Shown here: piece after piece, positions 10,643-22,800 of the stretch | How the letters are laid out: every line of letters starts with the position of its first letter | Numbering within the stretch: the stretch's first letter is position 1 | Source of the DNA: Rhynchopus sp. YZ270_cl-10 | Taxonomy: Eukaryota > Euglenozoa > Diplonemea > Diplonemida > Diplonemidae | Direction of reading: 5' to 3' | DNA length: 64,000 nt | NCBI GenBank assembly: GCA_964035575.1 | Contig: OZ037833.1 | Coordinates: 1,116,001 to 1,180,000 of the forward strand | Notes under the pieces: model-generated | Seen by the model: only the letters and a program-made list of their open reading frames with translations | Database searches by the model: none | Told to the model about the DNA's origin: nothing | Position numbers and translations under genes: made by a program

Positions 10643-12148
10643 GGGGGGGGGGGGGGGGGGAAACCCTGTGCAGGCCTGAGGGAAAGACTACTGAACTGAC
10701 GTGACCTAGGTCATTTTACACAAGACACAACGAAACAAACGCTGGGGGAGTTTATTTGAAAAAAGAATTTGAAGTAGAATTTTAATTTCTGATATTTGTC
10801 AGGCACTATCACCAAAAAAACGGTGGAAAAAAAAGAAAGGCAAAAAGAAAAAGTAGTTTCGCCCCCGGACGAACGCCGGGGGCGGGGGGAAACTAAGAGG
10901 TCTTTTATGGAGGAGCTCCGCGGGTGTCTGCACTTGAACAACCAGGTTTTCAAATGGGGAAAAAAAAAGAGGGAAAAAAAAAAAAAGTTGGATAATTGCA
11001 CAGCACCTTGCTTCTACAAACACAGCACTCTAAGGGGAATGCCCCCCTCTCGTACAGACACATCTAACACTAATTCAAAATTTAGTTGTGTCCAGGGTAC
11101 GGTACACTTTATTATTGACAATTTATCTGTCCAAATATGACAGTTCTATACATTTTTACATTTATTTTCTAATACCATACTTCTCCATTGTAACATGAAC
11201 CTAAGCCTCTCATCCTTCACCTGAGTAGAATCATAATAAGGTTGCTTTTCGGTTGTCAAAAGAGAAACAAGAGTTTTTGTTTAATAGTAGACCGCCACTA
11301 GATAGCAGCCACGATTTTTCTTTACAGTATCCTTACAAAAGAGAGCAAGAAGGAGTACGCAAAGCACTGTGTGGTACTCCTGAAAACCCCATTTTGCGTA
11401 CTTGCTGCGTACTTGTTGCGCACTTTGTGCACGAAAAAAAAAAAAAATACAGTAATACCCTATATTGCGTAGTTGTTGCGTACTTAGTGCGTAGTTGTTG
11501 CGTACTTGGTATTTTTTATTTCAGGAGCACTGTAGGGTTCTTTCTGTTCGAAAGAGAAATCAGAGAAACGATAGGCAAAGCGTCACAGCCTACATCTCAT
11601 TAGCCCACCAGAGAGAGGAGAAAAACACCTAGAGGAGTATCCTCAAAAACATGATAACTCCCGTTTTTCCAGGGTTTTCCAGGTTTATCCCGGTTTTTTT
11701 TGGGTGTTACTAGCTGGGTACGTACTAAGAGAGAAAAAAAACCAAACCCCGGGAAAAGCCTGGATTTTTTTCCCCTGGGGGGTTTTTGTACCGTAGAAAG
11801 TAGAGGCCCAAAAATCCGAAAATCTGAAAAATTTTCCTAGGAAAAAAAGGCTGCAGGTTTTCGCACACTCCCCCTCCCAAGACCCCTAGAGCCCCAATGG
11901 AGGGCGCCTGCGCTGTCGCCCGTCGCCTGTTGATGAGGGCACGTCGCTTGCAGCTGTGTTGCGAACAGGCTCAGGTGCCGTCTGTGGTCGTGGTGGTGGT
12001 GGTTGATGACAGAAGAGTTGCAAAGAGAGAAGGGGAAGAGGGGAAAGAAACAAAAAAAAAATGTTTATAAGATGAACCTAAGCCTCTAACGGGTATAAAG
12101 AAGAAGGGGAAAAAGTGTGTTGACAACTATGCACGCAGATCTGCAAGC

Positions 12149-12185
<37 letters not shown>

Positions 12186-12666
12186 AAGTGAGAAAGTGTA
12201 CGCCTCTCTGTCGAGGCAGGGCATCATCTAGCGTTGGTTATCAAAACCACAAGACATAAGTTGTCAAGGTGGCTGACCATTTTGAGAGTAATATTCAGAG
12301 GGAGGGTCGCCACATACGACGAAGCCACCGAACTTTCTGAAAAACAAAAAAAGAACAAATTCATACAAAAAAAGAAAAAAAGAGAGAAGTTGAAAGTGCA
12401 AACGCCAGAAAAAATGAAAAAAAAAATGGGGAAAAAATGGAAATGGGAACGCACATCTCGGAGAGGATCAGACTGGATGTCACTCCCTGTCCCCCGCAAA
12501 CGATGCCTGGGATGGGGGACATACCAATCTGGGACCTCACGGGACGTGGCACTCAAAAAAAAGACTCTTTTCTACAGAGGCGTCTCTGCTTTTATTCTCC
12601 TGCAAAATAAATCCTGAGGTGAAGACTGACACCTAATGTTTCAACATGATCAAGTGTTTGATAATT
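10643..12666. other. Gene-poor intergenic DNA
   Basis: No supported gene. It holds A- and T-rich tracts (a 33-base A tract at 12150-12182), short repeated TTGCGTACTT-like motifs around 11400-11510, and two copies of a short motif GAACCTAAGCCTCT (near 11197 and 12075) that recurs in altered form elsewhere in the window. Confidence 0.5.
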
Positions 12667-12743
12667 TGGTGTGGCCGACGGCCCCAAAATAGCACAAAAT
12701 AGCAGAAAGTAGCACAAAATAGCGCCTCCCTTCAGCCACACCA
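12667..12743. mobile_element. 77-bp MITE-like element, TGGTGTGGC family
   Basis: It begins TGGTGTGGCCG and ends CAGCCACACCA, an imperfect terminal inverted repeat. Its interior of AATAGCACA repeats matches, in reverse complement, the copy at 48804-48881. No target-site duplication is evident. It is too short to code for anything and is presumably mobilised by a transposase elsewhere. Confidence 0.65.
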
Positions 12744-12909
12744 AGATATGTTTAACAAAAGATGGACACACATGCCCAGTGCGAAATGGTGATCTGTTCT
12801 ATCTCGACAATCACTACTTTCAACACAACATACAAATTAATTCATATACATTCTTTTCTTAGCGAAACAAAAAGAATGCAAAGAGGGTGCAAAAAATGTA
12901 CCCTTTCTT

Positions 12910-12977
12910 CTTTTTTTTTTTTTTTTGAAAACTTGGTTGTATTAGTGTAGCCACCCTAGAGTGTGCTCCACTATCTT
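12910..12977 (-). repeat. Short interspersed repeat family A, copy 1
   Basis: A poly-T run is followed by GAAAACTTGGTTGTATTAG, TGTAGCCACC and a CTCCACTATC motif. Related copies occur at 17092-17160, 40553-40612 and 47950-48016. Read on the minus strand this is a body ending in CAAGTTTTC plus poly-A, like the 3' end of a SINE. I see no clear A/B box, so the SINE label is tentative. Confidence 0.5.
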
Positions 12978-15101
12978 TATTATTATTAGACACTAATTTT
13001 TTTATTGACATGCATTAACATACAAAGAAAAATTGAAAGATGGATGCCTCTCGCGTACACACATCTTTAAAACAACAGACAAACTGTCACCTTGAAAGGG
13101 CCGGTTTGCAAGACATAGAAATATACAGAAACAAAAAAAACAAAACAATTTTGTTTGATTTTAGAGGGGCAGACAGCCACGATTTTTCTTCCTAAGATCC
13201 TTAAAAGAGAGCAAATAGAAGGACAAAAACATAGAAACATAACGACATATAAAAACATAAAGCACAATAAACGGAAAAAGGTTTGAACAAAGACTGAATC
13301 TAAGCCAAAGCTGGGCCGCCAAAAAGCTGAGAAACACAAACAGAACCAACTACAGCCTCCTGGCAGCGAATTATATCGTCAACAAGAAGGTGTTTTTAAA
13401 CAGGATCCCACAACTAAACCCCATTAATTACAGTCGTTGTAAAAGGGGGTGCTGGTGTTTCAGTCGCAAACGACGAACAAAAACGCAAAAAAAAAAAAAA
13501 AAAGTGAAGTTATTAATGCAGGCACCTCCGACTGACCCACGTACGATGCCAGCCATCCGGATGAAAGCACAAGTACCCTGCGGCCAACAACAGAAGATGT
13601 AAAAAGGAAACCTAATGACTGGCCCGTACCGTAAGAGAACGAGGGCGGTTCACAACCGCTCGACAGCCGGCGGCCCACCTTCCGTTGAAGAGTTGTGAGC
13701 TTACAGGTACTGCAGTTCGCTGCACCCAACGCTTGATGCACGATAGTCTACACAAGAGAGCAGAAACCCAAAAACACAAAAAGGGGTGGGCGGGGGGGTC
13801 ACAACATCTCTCTCTTGGCGCCCCATGCTGTACCGACAGTTGGGCCTCACCCTTTCTCTTAGGGATATACATGGACGTCCTTACAGGCAGCACACCGTAA
13901 CCCAAAGGCGTGGCAGAGAGACTCCGTAGAGCGACTCTGGCCTGACCGCTGGCCAGTTATGCTCCGGGTGCGAGCACCCATCATAGCATAGGGGGGCCAG
14001 CCTGACCCAGCATTTATATACCCTGCCAGGGTGAACTTGCATAAAAGAGGGCAGGGGCGTTTAGACCCTGAGGACTAGGGGAAGTCCCGCATACCCCAAC
14101 AGAAAGACAAAGGCCATGCACTGGTGATATAGGAGAGGCAGGGTTGCTGAAAAACAAAAAGACCCTGAAGGCACAAAAACGCCCCGCATACCCCTCCTCG
14201 CCTCCTGTTTTGTAATCTCTCAGGTAGGAGACATCGGTTCGAGCGGTCAACACCTTCATAGAGTTTCTGGAGGAACGGACCCCCGGATGCAATTTAAGGT
14301 CCAGCCCAGGACCGGAAAAAAAAAAAAAAAAAAGGTTTCGAGTGGCTCTGTCTTCAGAGGATACCCCACAGAGTCTCGCGTCCTTCAGAAGAATTATCAG
14401 GGTTGAAGGTGCCCGTGTGCTGTTCCACACAAAGTCTAACTAAACTTTCAAAAAAAAAGGTGACAGAAGGGGGGTGATGGAAACGTTGGACAAAAACGTC
14501 GTGGATAGCACAGAGTTCTGTTGCATAAGTGACAGAAGCAAGACAGGTGTTGCGCATGTGTCAACCCGACCTCCTTTTGACCATTTTTATAATAAGAACA
14601 CCCTACATAGGGAGACAATGCCCCCCTCTTAGGAACTAGCCACCACTGCTTTCAACACACATACGCAAGGTTCCTACACAATGCGCATAAACTGAATAAA
14701 CTCCTTTTACGGGAAATAAGCCAAGAACGCACCCACACACATTTGTGCCATGCTTCGCTCTTAGGAACTACTCACACCTGCTTTCAACACACAAGGGGAA
14801 CACACACGGAATCATAAACCACTCAAACCTCCATACGGCCTCGGTAATGTTCATGTGAAGGCCTAGTGGATGATCCCCACCACCACTGCCTCCACCACTA
14901 CCATGCCGGGCACGAGGTAAATGGCATTGTGGCTTTTGTGTGATCGACGTTGAAAAAGAGGACAGGAAAAGAATAAAAAGAGGCTGACGGGGGCGGAACC
15001 TCGCCCCTGGGCAGGTTCAGGAGCCTGACGAAGGAGACAGAGCCCCTCTCTCTCTCAACTTCAACTTCAACGGAAAAAGAGGGGATAGGGGTGGTGTGGG
15101 G
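12978..15101. other. Gene-poor intergenic DNA
   Basis: Nothing coding is supported. It contains an 18-base A tract near 14319-14336, a direct repeat of about 40 bp (14628-14665 and 14757-14795, sharing CTTAGGAACTA and CTTTCAACACACA) and a TTCAACTTCAAC run near 15058. I looked for tRNA- or snRNA-like cores and found none I could support. Confidence 0.45.
14628..14795. repeat. Pair of about 40-bp direct repeats
   Basis: 14628-14665 and 14757-14795 share CTCTTAGGAACTA near the start and GCTTTCAACACACA near the end, separated by about 90 bp. Function unknown. Confidence 0.45.
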
Positions 15102-16710
15102 TCACCAGGCACTTACCACTGGATCGGGGTCGCCTGTATATGCGCTGGGGTCTGCGTTTGGTATGCTTTCCTCTGGCGTCGTTCCTTCCATAGACGTTGT
15201 GAGGGCAGAGGCAGAGCGGCTGGCGCTTTCGTCCTTGCTGGTGAGGTCTTCGCTGGTGTGGGTGCCGTTGGTCTGTGGGTTCGACATGGCATGTGCGTCG
15301 GCGGTGTCGCCGTGGTCCTTTGTACTATGCCGTGCGCTCACAGCACTGCCCCGGTCTGTCCGCACTTCACGCAGTTCCATATCAGGTGCAAGCTTCTCTG
15401 CCAGAACGTTGTTTCGGATGAGCTTCCTCCTGCTGACCATGATGTATTCATAGGTGGTGAGGCCGCCCCACCAGAGCACCACGTGGAGGTGTGTCAGATG
15501 CACCAGAAGGCCAAAGGTGATAATCCCGAGCAGGAACACTGTGCCCACAGCGGCACGGTAGTTCGTCATATCCATGGAGTTGAGCTTGTCGTCGAGCATC
15601 TCGCTGACCCTGTCTGTGTCGCGGTATGTGTCTATGAAGAGGAAGAGGCCTATGCCCAGCACCTCCGTCGTCATCGCCAGCGTGACGGTGAGGAAGGTGT
15701 AGAAGTAAGCGTAGTTGCGTGCCCCCACGCATGTGTTCAGCCACTTGCAGTGGTGGTCAAAGTCCGCAACGCATTTGTTGCACGCCTTGCAGTGCTTGCT
15801 CTCATTGCGCACCCACGCCTGGCACACCCCACACTTCACAAACGGAATGTGCTTCCCCTCATAAAAGTTCGTGCTCCGTGGGTACTTAATCCCAGGGTCC
15901 GCAGGGTCGACAACCGCTGCCAAGTACACACTCCCCAGCATCACCAGATACCCGATTCCAAGGTTCACGTAGACAATATAGTTGACCGGATCAGGGAGGA
16001 GAGGTGCAAAACAGACCATCACAAACACCAAGAAGAACGCGAACAGGACCCACGATGCGATCTGTTGTGTATTGGGGGGGTGGTTGTTTGAGAGCAGGTA
16101 TAAGTGATCAGATCGCGCGTTTTCGGTAAAATTTTTGGAACCCACATCGTAAAAAAAGGGGGTGCGTGTGGGGAGAGCATTTGTGCAGGCTACAACCCAC
16201 ATTTTTGACATTTTTTTTGGGCTCCGTGCAGTGGTGGGTCAATATGAAAAGTTGGAGCAAAAGAGAGAGAAAGGCTGTATGGAAATAGACTAAAAACGAA
16301 CCTCACACTCTCGGGACCGCCAAAATTGCAACTATTATTTTCAAAAACCCCCACACCACCTGATTTTATCCTTCCTTTTATGCTATTTTGAGAGGAAAGA
16401 AACCCCCTTTCCATACCTGAAGAAGATGCCATGGCCGGTGAAACCCATGCAGGCGTTGTGGGAGCAGCTTCCAGCTGTCCGCTGGGAGCACCCGCCTCCT
16501 ATAGGGGAAGCCGTGCAGGAGGGGCGGCTCTGGCTTCGGGATGGGTGGGGGGGTATGCGCAGACACCTGCAAGGACGCGTTGTCCGTCGGCAACGCAGCC
16601 GCCATCGGCACCGGCACCTCGCTCTGCTGCCCTATTTGCTGGTCCGCCTCCAAAGGTGTGGCACGGTCTTGCTCACCTCCCTCAGGCACAGCTGCATCCT
16701 GCCCCCCCAT
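15102..16710 (-). CDS. DHHC-type protein S-acyltransferase (palmitoyltransferase), two-exon model
   Basis: The product transfers palmitate from acyl-CoA to cysteines of membrane-associated proteins. Predicted exons are 16417-16710 (98 codons) and 15102-16061; the intron 16062-16416 has donor GTATGGAAAG and acceptor ACAACAG, and the frame is preserved, giving 417 aa. Four membrane segments are visible (about residues 99-121, 126-148, 220-245 and 270-300). Between the second and third lies the Cys-rich domain with FVKCGVC, HCKACNKCV and DHHC followed by KWLNTCVG; the DHHC tetrad is near residues 200-203. The family's DPG motif (VDPADPG) and TTxE motif (TTYE) are present. The N-terminal exon is Pro/Gln-rich and the C-terminal tail is Ser/Thr-rich, both probably cytosolic. 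If the intron is not used, an alternative start MSKMWVV at 16211 gives a 369-aa form. The enzyme call is firm; exon 1 is inferred. Confidence 0.9.
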
Positions 16711-16838
16711 CACTAGGGGGGGAGGGAAGGGAGAAGGGGAGAGAGAGAGAGGGGCGATGTGTAGTGTTCTGGAGAGGGTTGAAAGGGGGGGTTGTGAACA
16801 CAAGATGAAGATGGGGGGAGGAGGGCAAGTTTATACTC

Positions 16839-16864
16839 AATATGACCAGGTACCTGGTCATATT
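16839..16864. promoter_or_regulatory. Perfect 26-bp palindrome upstream of the DHHC gene
   Basis: The two 13-base halves, each reading AATATGACCAGGT outward to inward, are exact reverse complements and meet at GGTACC. A further partial half-site (GACCAGGTA, then GACCAG) follows at 16864-16884. It lies about 130 bp upstream of the predicted DHHC start. It could be a dimeric factor's binding site or a transposon remnant; only the symmetry is seen. Confidence 0.45.
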
Positions 16865-16981
16865 GACCAGGTATCCTCTGACCAGCACACCGTGTATAAG
16901 ATGAACCCAAGACTCTCGTGCTTAGTCTCCTTTTAAAAAAAAGGTGTGAAGCATAAATGATGTTCTCGACAGTGCCAATAA

Positions 16982-17049
16982 TGACAGGTCCCCGACATAA
17001 GAGGGGGGGTCCACTTAATAATCCCTCCGAAATTGACAGGTCCCCGACA
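16982..17049. repeat. Exact 16-bp direct repeats
   Basis: TGACAGGTCCCCGACA occurs at 16982-16997 and again at 17034-17049, 52 bp apart, in otherwise non-coding DNA. Function unknown. Confidence 0.6.
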
Positions 17050-17091
17050 GGACTTTGGTAACATTAATAATGGGCAAAAATAAAATGGTCC

Positions 17092-17160
17092 TTTTTTTTT
17101 TGAAAACTTGGTTATATTAGTGACAGCCTGAGGACGAAGCTACACTATACTGTGCACATC
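17092..17160 (-). repeat. Short interspersed repeat family A, copy 2
   Basis: A T run is followed by GAAAACTTGGTTATATTAGTG and a diverged CTACACTATAC end, with a second T run downstream. Related to the copies at 12910, 40553 and 47950. Confidence 0.45.
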
Positions 17161-17351
17161 TTTTTTTTTTTTCCATTTTGTACTCTTTTGGGGGTCAACT
17201 TAGTTTTAGATGAGATTTCTTTTGTTTTGCAAGGTTATATAATAGGGAAAAGTCACTTAGTGCCCAAGTTTGTTGTACCCATTTAGGATAATACCCAGTG
17301 GGTATTATCCTAAATTATTTGGGGATTATCCTAAATTATTTTGGGTATTAT

Positions 17352-17512
17352 GGGTACTGGGTACTGGGTACTGGGTACTGGGTACTGGGTACTGGGTACT
17401 GGGTACTGGGTACTGGGTACTGGGTACTGGGTACTGGGTACTGGGTACTGGGTACTGGGTACTGGGTACTGGGTACTGGGTACTGGGTACTGGGTACTGG
17501 GTACTGGGTACC
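17352..17512. repeat. (GGGTACT) satellite, 23 copies
   Basis: 161 bp of perfect 7-bp units, exactly 23 copies. Each unit has the palindromic core GTAC. Reading frames across it encode repetitive GTGYWVL peptides and are artefacts. Confidence 0.95.
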
Positions 17513-19014
17513 AAGAGAAGGCACCTTGACAGCAGCGAAGGCGCAAGACAAGGTATGTAAATATGTTAACTTTATGGTGAATATTCAACAAAGTAAGGCC
17601 GTCGACTCGTATTTCCTCCAAAAAGTCTCCAGAACAATATTTTACACCCTCAGGCCAACTTATTTTTTAAAGAAATCACCTTCTTTAAATTCCCCACCAC
17701 TCACAACTTCACTTTAAACAGGTATCGCGAGTGCAACATCGAGAACCAACTGTGCAGAACGAGCGAACATATGGGGTGGAAAGGGGGGTGGGAACACTCT
17801 GTCAGTCACTGCTATTGCCATTAACCCAGGGAGCATAGCTAGTGCAAGAAATTCGACTTTGGAAACCTTCCGGAAAGTCTGTCCTCTGCTTGCGGAGGAC
17901 GAGGCACAAGAAAATATTGCGTTCCCCCAGAAAACCAGTGCACATTTCACACTCCTTGTGGGTAGTCTTGTTGCCTTTTTTGTCGAGTAATTTTGGCCCA
18001 GGCATGCTCTTGAAGCATGACAATTTAGTGTGTATGGGGCAGGGTGTTGTTTTGTTCTGAATTCTCTTTGTTATAACATCTAAGTCAATCGCGGGTGGTG
18101 GTTTGTGTAGCGTGAGGCACTCTTTTTAGCAAACTTCCTGCGGCTGCTAAAGTGTTATTTCTTCGGATTTAACAACGTACAGCGTAACATAGTGGTTTAG
18201 CCTGGTCGACACAACCTTTGATAGATACGGGATAACCAACCCCCTTCGACCCCTTGTGGGTTCACTGAACAAGCCCTCGTGGTAGTTAAACGCGATTGAC
18301 ATTTACATTTCCTAGAGATGAAAGAACAAGATAACACTTCTGTACCCGCGCATCAAAATTGTGGAAAACTTTGCACCCCAAACACCCTCAACAACGCCCG
18401 CCAAAAGGCGCCCCTTGTTGCTGGGAGTTGTTCTCATGTTTGATACCTGCACAGCGGGCATTCCTCTGAGTCCAACGCATGTTTGGCCTGTCTGCGGCGT
18501 TGTACTTCAGGTGCACGAAGACAGGGTCTGGTGGTAAATTTTGCGTAGTGTCGCATTCCCTCATGTGTGGGTCACTCACACTTGGCGGTCATGTGCCACT
18601 GCGTGGGTCTGGGAATTTGGGTACCTGGGTACAGGAAATTTGTTGTGGAAGACATCAACCACCATGCATTGAGGAGGGTAAGACAGTGGTCGCAGTTTCT
18701 ACTTGATAGCATTACAACATTTAACTTCTCCACGGGGGTCTTGGGCCGTTCACTCGGTTATACCTTGACAACCGGAAGATATTCTTGAGGCCTTTTTGGT
18801 CTCTAGAATATCCGGTCTTCCCGAACGGAGGCACACTTTGTGTGTTACTACGACCTGGCAACTTCCAGCAGTAGGTTAAGTAATCTTTCTTGTAAATTGT
18901 TGGAACATTATCTCCTCAGTGCATGAATGCCCCACGTGACTGGACACTTTTGTGTTTGTCATGTGGAGCTGTGGTTGCTCTTTCACGACTTTTTTCCTTG
19001 TACACCAGTGTGCC
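17513..19014. other. Interior of the inverted-repeat element, no gene seen
   Basis: About 1.5 kb of unique sequence of mixed composition with only short reading frames (at most about 80 codons) and no family I recognise. It could be captured host DNA. Confidence 0.5.
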
Positions 19015-19276
19015 GGTACCTGGGTACCTGGGTACCTGGGTACCTGGGTACCTGGGTACCTGGGTACCTGGGTACCTGGGTACCTGGGTACCTGGGTACC
19101 TGGGTACCTGGGTACCTGGGTACCTGGGTACCTGGGTACCTGGGTACCTGGGTACCTGGGTACCTGGGTACCTGGGTACCTGGGTACCTGGGTACCTGGG
19201 TACCTGGGTACCTGGGTACCTGGGTACCTGGGTACCTGGGTACCTGGGTACCTGGGTACCTGGGTACCTGGGTACC
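19015..19276. repeat. (GGTACCTG) satellite, 33 copies of GGTACC
   Basis: An unbroken 8-bp repeat in which the self-complementary hexamer GGTACC recurs every 8 bp from 19015 to 19271. Because the core is palindromic, both strands look nearly the same, which favours hairpins or cruciforms. Confidence 0.95.
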
Positions 19277-19432
19277 CAGTACCCAAAAATAATTTAGGAT
19301 AATACCCAAATTAATTTAGGATAATACCCAAATAATTTAGGATAATACCCAAATAATTTAGGATAATACCCACTGGGTATTATCCTAAATGGGTACTAGA
19401 AACTTGGGTACTAGCCTACTTACCCCTATATA

Positions 19433-19870
19433 ATAATATACTACTGTGTCCCTGTCACCGCTCATCCCTCTTTGTGCGAAAAACTGTAAAGCCTTTTGCA
19501 CTCTTTGGTGGGGGGCAGATGGGTGGCAGGAACAAAAAAAAGTTGGGGTTAAAAAAAACGAGAATTTGAAACATGCACCTCACCGGACACTGGAGGACGA
19601 ATGTACCCTCATATCCATCGAACTACAAGTCTGTATAATATTTGCTGTATCTACCACCACATCTCCCTCTCAGGGTTCTGTACATCAACGTCGCGAGAAA
19701 AAAAGGGAGGCTAAGTGAATGTCATATGGTGATCTTCCTCAGGCCGGAAGATATCAACCGCCATTAAGGCTCTTTGATCACCTCAGAGGAGCAATCCCCC
19801 TATCGATTAGAGTAACAAAGAAACGAATCAAGAAAACCCAATGCTCTTTATCAAAGATTCTACAACGTTG
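19433..19870. other. Intergenic region downstream of the FN3 gene
   Basis: No gene supported. It probably contains the 3' untranslated region of the minus-strand FN3 gene, whose stop codon lies at 19871. Confidence 0.5.
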
Positions 19871-22800
19871 CTACAACTCTTCTTCTTCCAGCTCACGACG
19901 CGGCTTTTTCTCCCATGACTTAGGAATGCTTCTCCTTGGCGGCTTTCGTGAGGTCACAAAATCTATTCCCCCATCACGACGTTCTTTGGATGCTGTCCTG
20001 AAGGTTCTTCTCCGAACTGCACTACTCAGCTGTACACGAGAGAGCGGTGGTGGTGGGTGAGGGGCTGCGGGCTTTTGCGGGAGGACACGACGAGGAGGCA
20101 AACTCCATGTATTAGGGATCTGTGTATCAGCTGCAGGCTTCGCGACAAAGGAGGTGAAACGTTGTGGTGCGCGGTGGTCTGGGGGCTGTGTAGTGAAGAC
20201 TTTCAACTCAGCGTTGAGACGGTCTGCGGTGCTGTGGCGGTAGTGTGGGTCGTGCCCAGCATCAAGCCCATCCTCAGACAGTGACCCCTTCGCCCACTCT
20301 GCACGCCTCCAAAACGTATCCCCATCAGACGCAAAGCAAATCCTATCTGCTGCAGTCGGCACCAACCTTGCCACCACCCCTGCATTAATCTGCTCTGCAG
20401 ACACACCGTCCTCCCCTACACTCAACTCTTCATCCCAAAAACTACTAAGCATCGACACCGTTGAAAGACGTGACGAAGACGCTCTACCCCGTTTCTCACC
20501 ATTTGGAGCAACGTCGAGCAGCAAGGTCTCCTTGGGGACCTCTGGTGGTGGAGGTGGAGGCGGTGGAGGAGGAGGAGGAGGAGGTGGTGATACTTCCTCT
20601 GTTTCCAAATGCCCCATCCTCGCTGCCGCAAAGTCCTCATCCAGATCCGGCTCCATCGGCGTTCCTAACCCCCCTAAAGACTGAAACGCACCCCCAGGAG
20701 TGTCGGTCATGCTCGCAAACCCCTCCACCTCCAATACAACTTCGGGGGTGGGCTCCGTGGGGATGGGTGGTGGTGGTAGTGGTGGTGGTGGTGATTCAAC
20801 AGGGGAAGGTAGCCCAAAGAAAACCTTTCTCGGAGAGGTGGGCGGGGCTGTGTCCATGCCGTCAGTGATCTGCAGCGGGGCCGGTGTTGGGCGTTTGATG
20901 CAGGAGATCAGAAGCCGTTCCGCTGGAGGTGGGATGTACGCATGGGGGACGTACCCTTCGACGTCGTCGCAGTCAATGACACTGAATTTGTAGCGTACCC
21001 GGTCGTTCGCTTCGTACGGCGGTGGTGCCAGGTCTGCCAGGGAACGCACCGAGGCTGCTCTGATGCGGAGTGCCTGCCGTGCTTCTTCCTCTTCGAATGG
21101 GTCCTCGCTGAGTTGTGGCAATGCAGGCTCTGGACCACCTTCGCGTGGAAGGAACTGTGTGCACGGTATATGCTCGTCTGTTGTGTCGATCTCTTCGACA
21201 GCCTTGCGGAAGGAGGACTGTCGTGGTGTTAGTAGCGCCGCATTGTGCATGGCAGAGAGCAGGACCCCTTGAGGGAGAATAGGGGATGTGCCTGCTGAGG
21301 CACAGACCCGCGCGGGTAGTGTCATTGTGCAGTCGCGTTGTGTTTGGTAGAGGAGGCGGCGTGGTGCACTCTCGCAGTTGCCGCCGACCAGTTTGAGGTC
21401 GTGGTAGTGGTACGGTGAGGCAAAGGGCGGTGGTGTGAAGTCCTCTGCGCGCGGGCAAGGGTACACCCACCACTCATCAGACTCTATTGGGGTGATGTTC
21501 AGAGCCTGTGTGGTAGTGGCTGTTTGCGGTGCAAAGGCACGTTGCATCGCACGCACAGCACTGCCGCGCCGCACAGTGAGGTTCGTTGCAAACTTTATCA
21601 CAGAAGACGTCGGACCCACACCAAATGTCGAAACCGCACGGACACATGCCTTATAGCGTGCCCGTATCGACAGCCCGGTGATGACATGGCTGTTCCCACG
21701 CACCCGAATCGGTGCCCGCCATTTGCTGTCAACATCGCACTGTTGGAGCAGAATGTGATAGTGGAGTTGGTTCTGGCTTTGGCAGTTGCCTGGAGCAGAC
21801 CAAGAGAGTGTTGCTGTGTTGTGCGTCACTGCTGTGAGGGTTGGGGTGCCACACTCAAGGGGCGCGGGAGGGTCCGTCCAGGACAGGCCTATGGAGGAGC
21901 GTGACCACAACGATGTGACACCACCGTGCCTGCTGAAGAGTTCGTCCGCCTCTCTGCTGTGCCCAATCACACGAAACACATAGTCCGAAAGCGCACCCTG
22001 AGGCACCAAGACCCGCGCAAAGCCACGCCCCTGCACCTCCCCCACCTTCACCCATGCTTCAGGATCACCATGTACCAAGGACACCACAGACGCAGCCTGC
22101 ACTACATAGCCGTACTCATGGGTGTGGCTCCGTGGCTGTGTTTTTGGAACTTCATTGTAGTCAGCGGCATTCGTAACACCAATCGCAGCACGCACAGAGT
22201 TTTCTGTGTCCAAGGAGAGCGCGGGGTTGTATGTGAGAAGGTGCTTTCCCCGTTCATGGTCTTCTTCGGACTCTTCAATGTCAGGTTCGATGCAGAACCC
22301 TACAAAGCGTTTCGTGAGTTGTGTCAGACGGTGCATCGAGTCTGAGGTGACGTTAGGGGGTAGGTCCACCCGGCCACCCCTATCCGTGAGGAGCAGTGGT
22401 TGGTGCTGTGCTGAGGTCAGCATGGCGCGGGTGTACTCCCGTGATGCACAGCTTGAGGAGGGCGAGACCACACCACGTTTTAAGGGAACAGTCTCGTCGT
22501 CAAACGGCACCGCCTCCAACCGCGGCCAGCTATTAAAGCTCTTCTCCGAAAAATCCCTAAAAGCAACCAAAGTATAATGAAACTCTCTCGCATTGTGGAT
22601 AATGTCTGCCACCCTCAGCGCGACCTCCACTGCAGACCCTGGGCTTAGATCGCGTTCACTCGACCCTAACCCTTCGAGAATGCCGATCAGCTGCCGAAAC
22701 GGCTTTTTCAGCAAACCATGCACGGTGTCTGCAACGGTGTCACGGCGGTACGCTGCTTCTGCCTGCTCGATTCGGTCGATCGCATCGACATTGCGTGGCG

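Larger units (their letters stand above)
17234..19432. mobile_element. Non-autonomous inverted-repeat element with a satellite in each arm
   Basis: The flanks 17234-17351 and 19277-19432 are inverted copies of each other. Both carry GTACCCATTTAGGATAATACC and the palindrome TTTAGGATAATACCCA joined to its own reverse complement, and the right arm repeats the AATTTAGGATAATACCCA block several more times. Immediately inside each arm is a satellite grown from the same GGGTACT-like seed: 7-bp units on the left, 8-bp units on the right. The interior (17513-19014) has no convincing gene. Outer ends resemble each other over TTATATAATAGGG-like sequence; the exact termini and target duplication are uncertain. 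Confidence 0.6.

Noticed and set aside
13600-14440. Possible tRNA- or SINE-like region with a GGTTCGAGC motif near 14235
   Set aside because: A B-box-like string alone is weak. I could not fold a cloverleaf or find a matching A box at the right distance.
17270-17717. Frames encoding GTGYWVL or VPGYLGTW repeats (17270-17717, 18923-19302)
   Set aside because: They are translations of the 7-bp and 8-bp satellites in all frames and strands.
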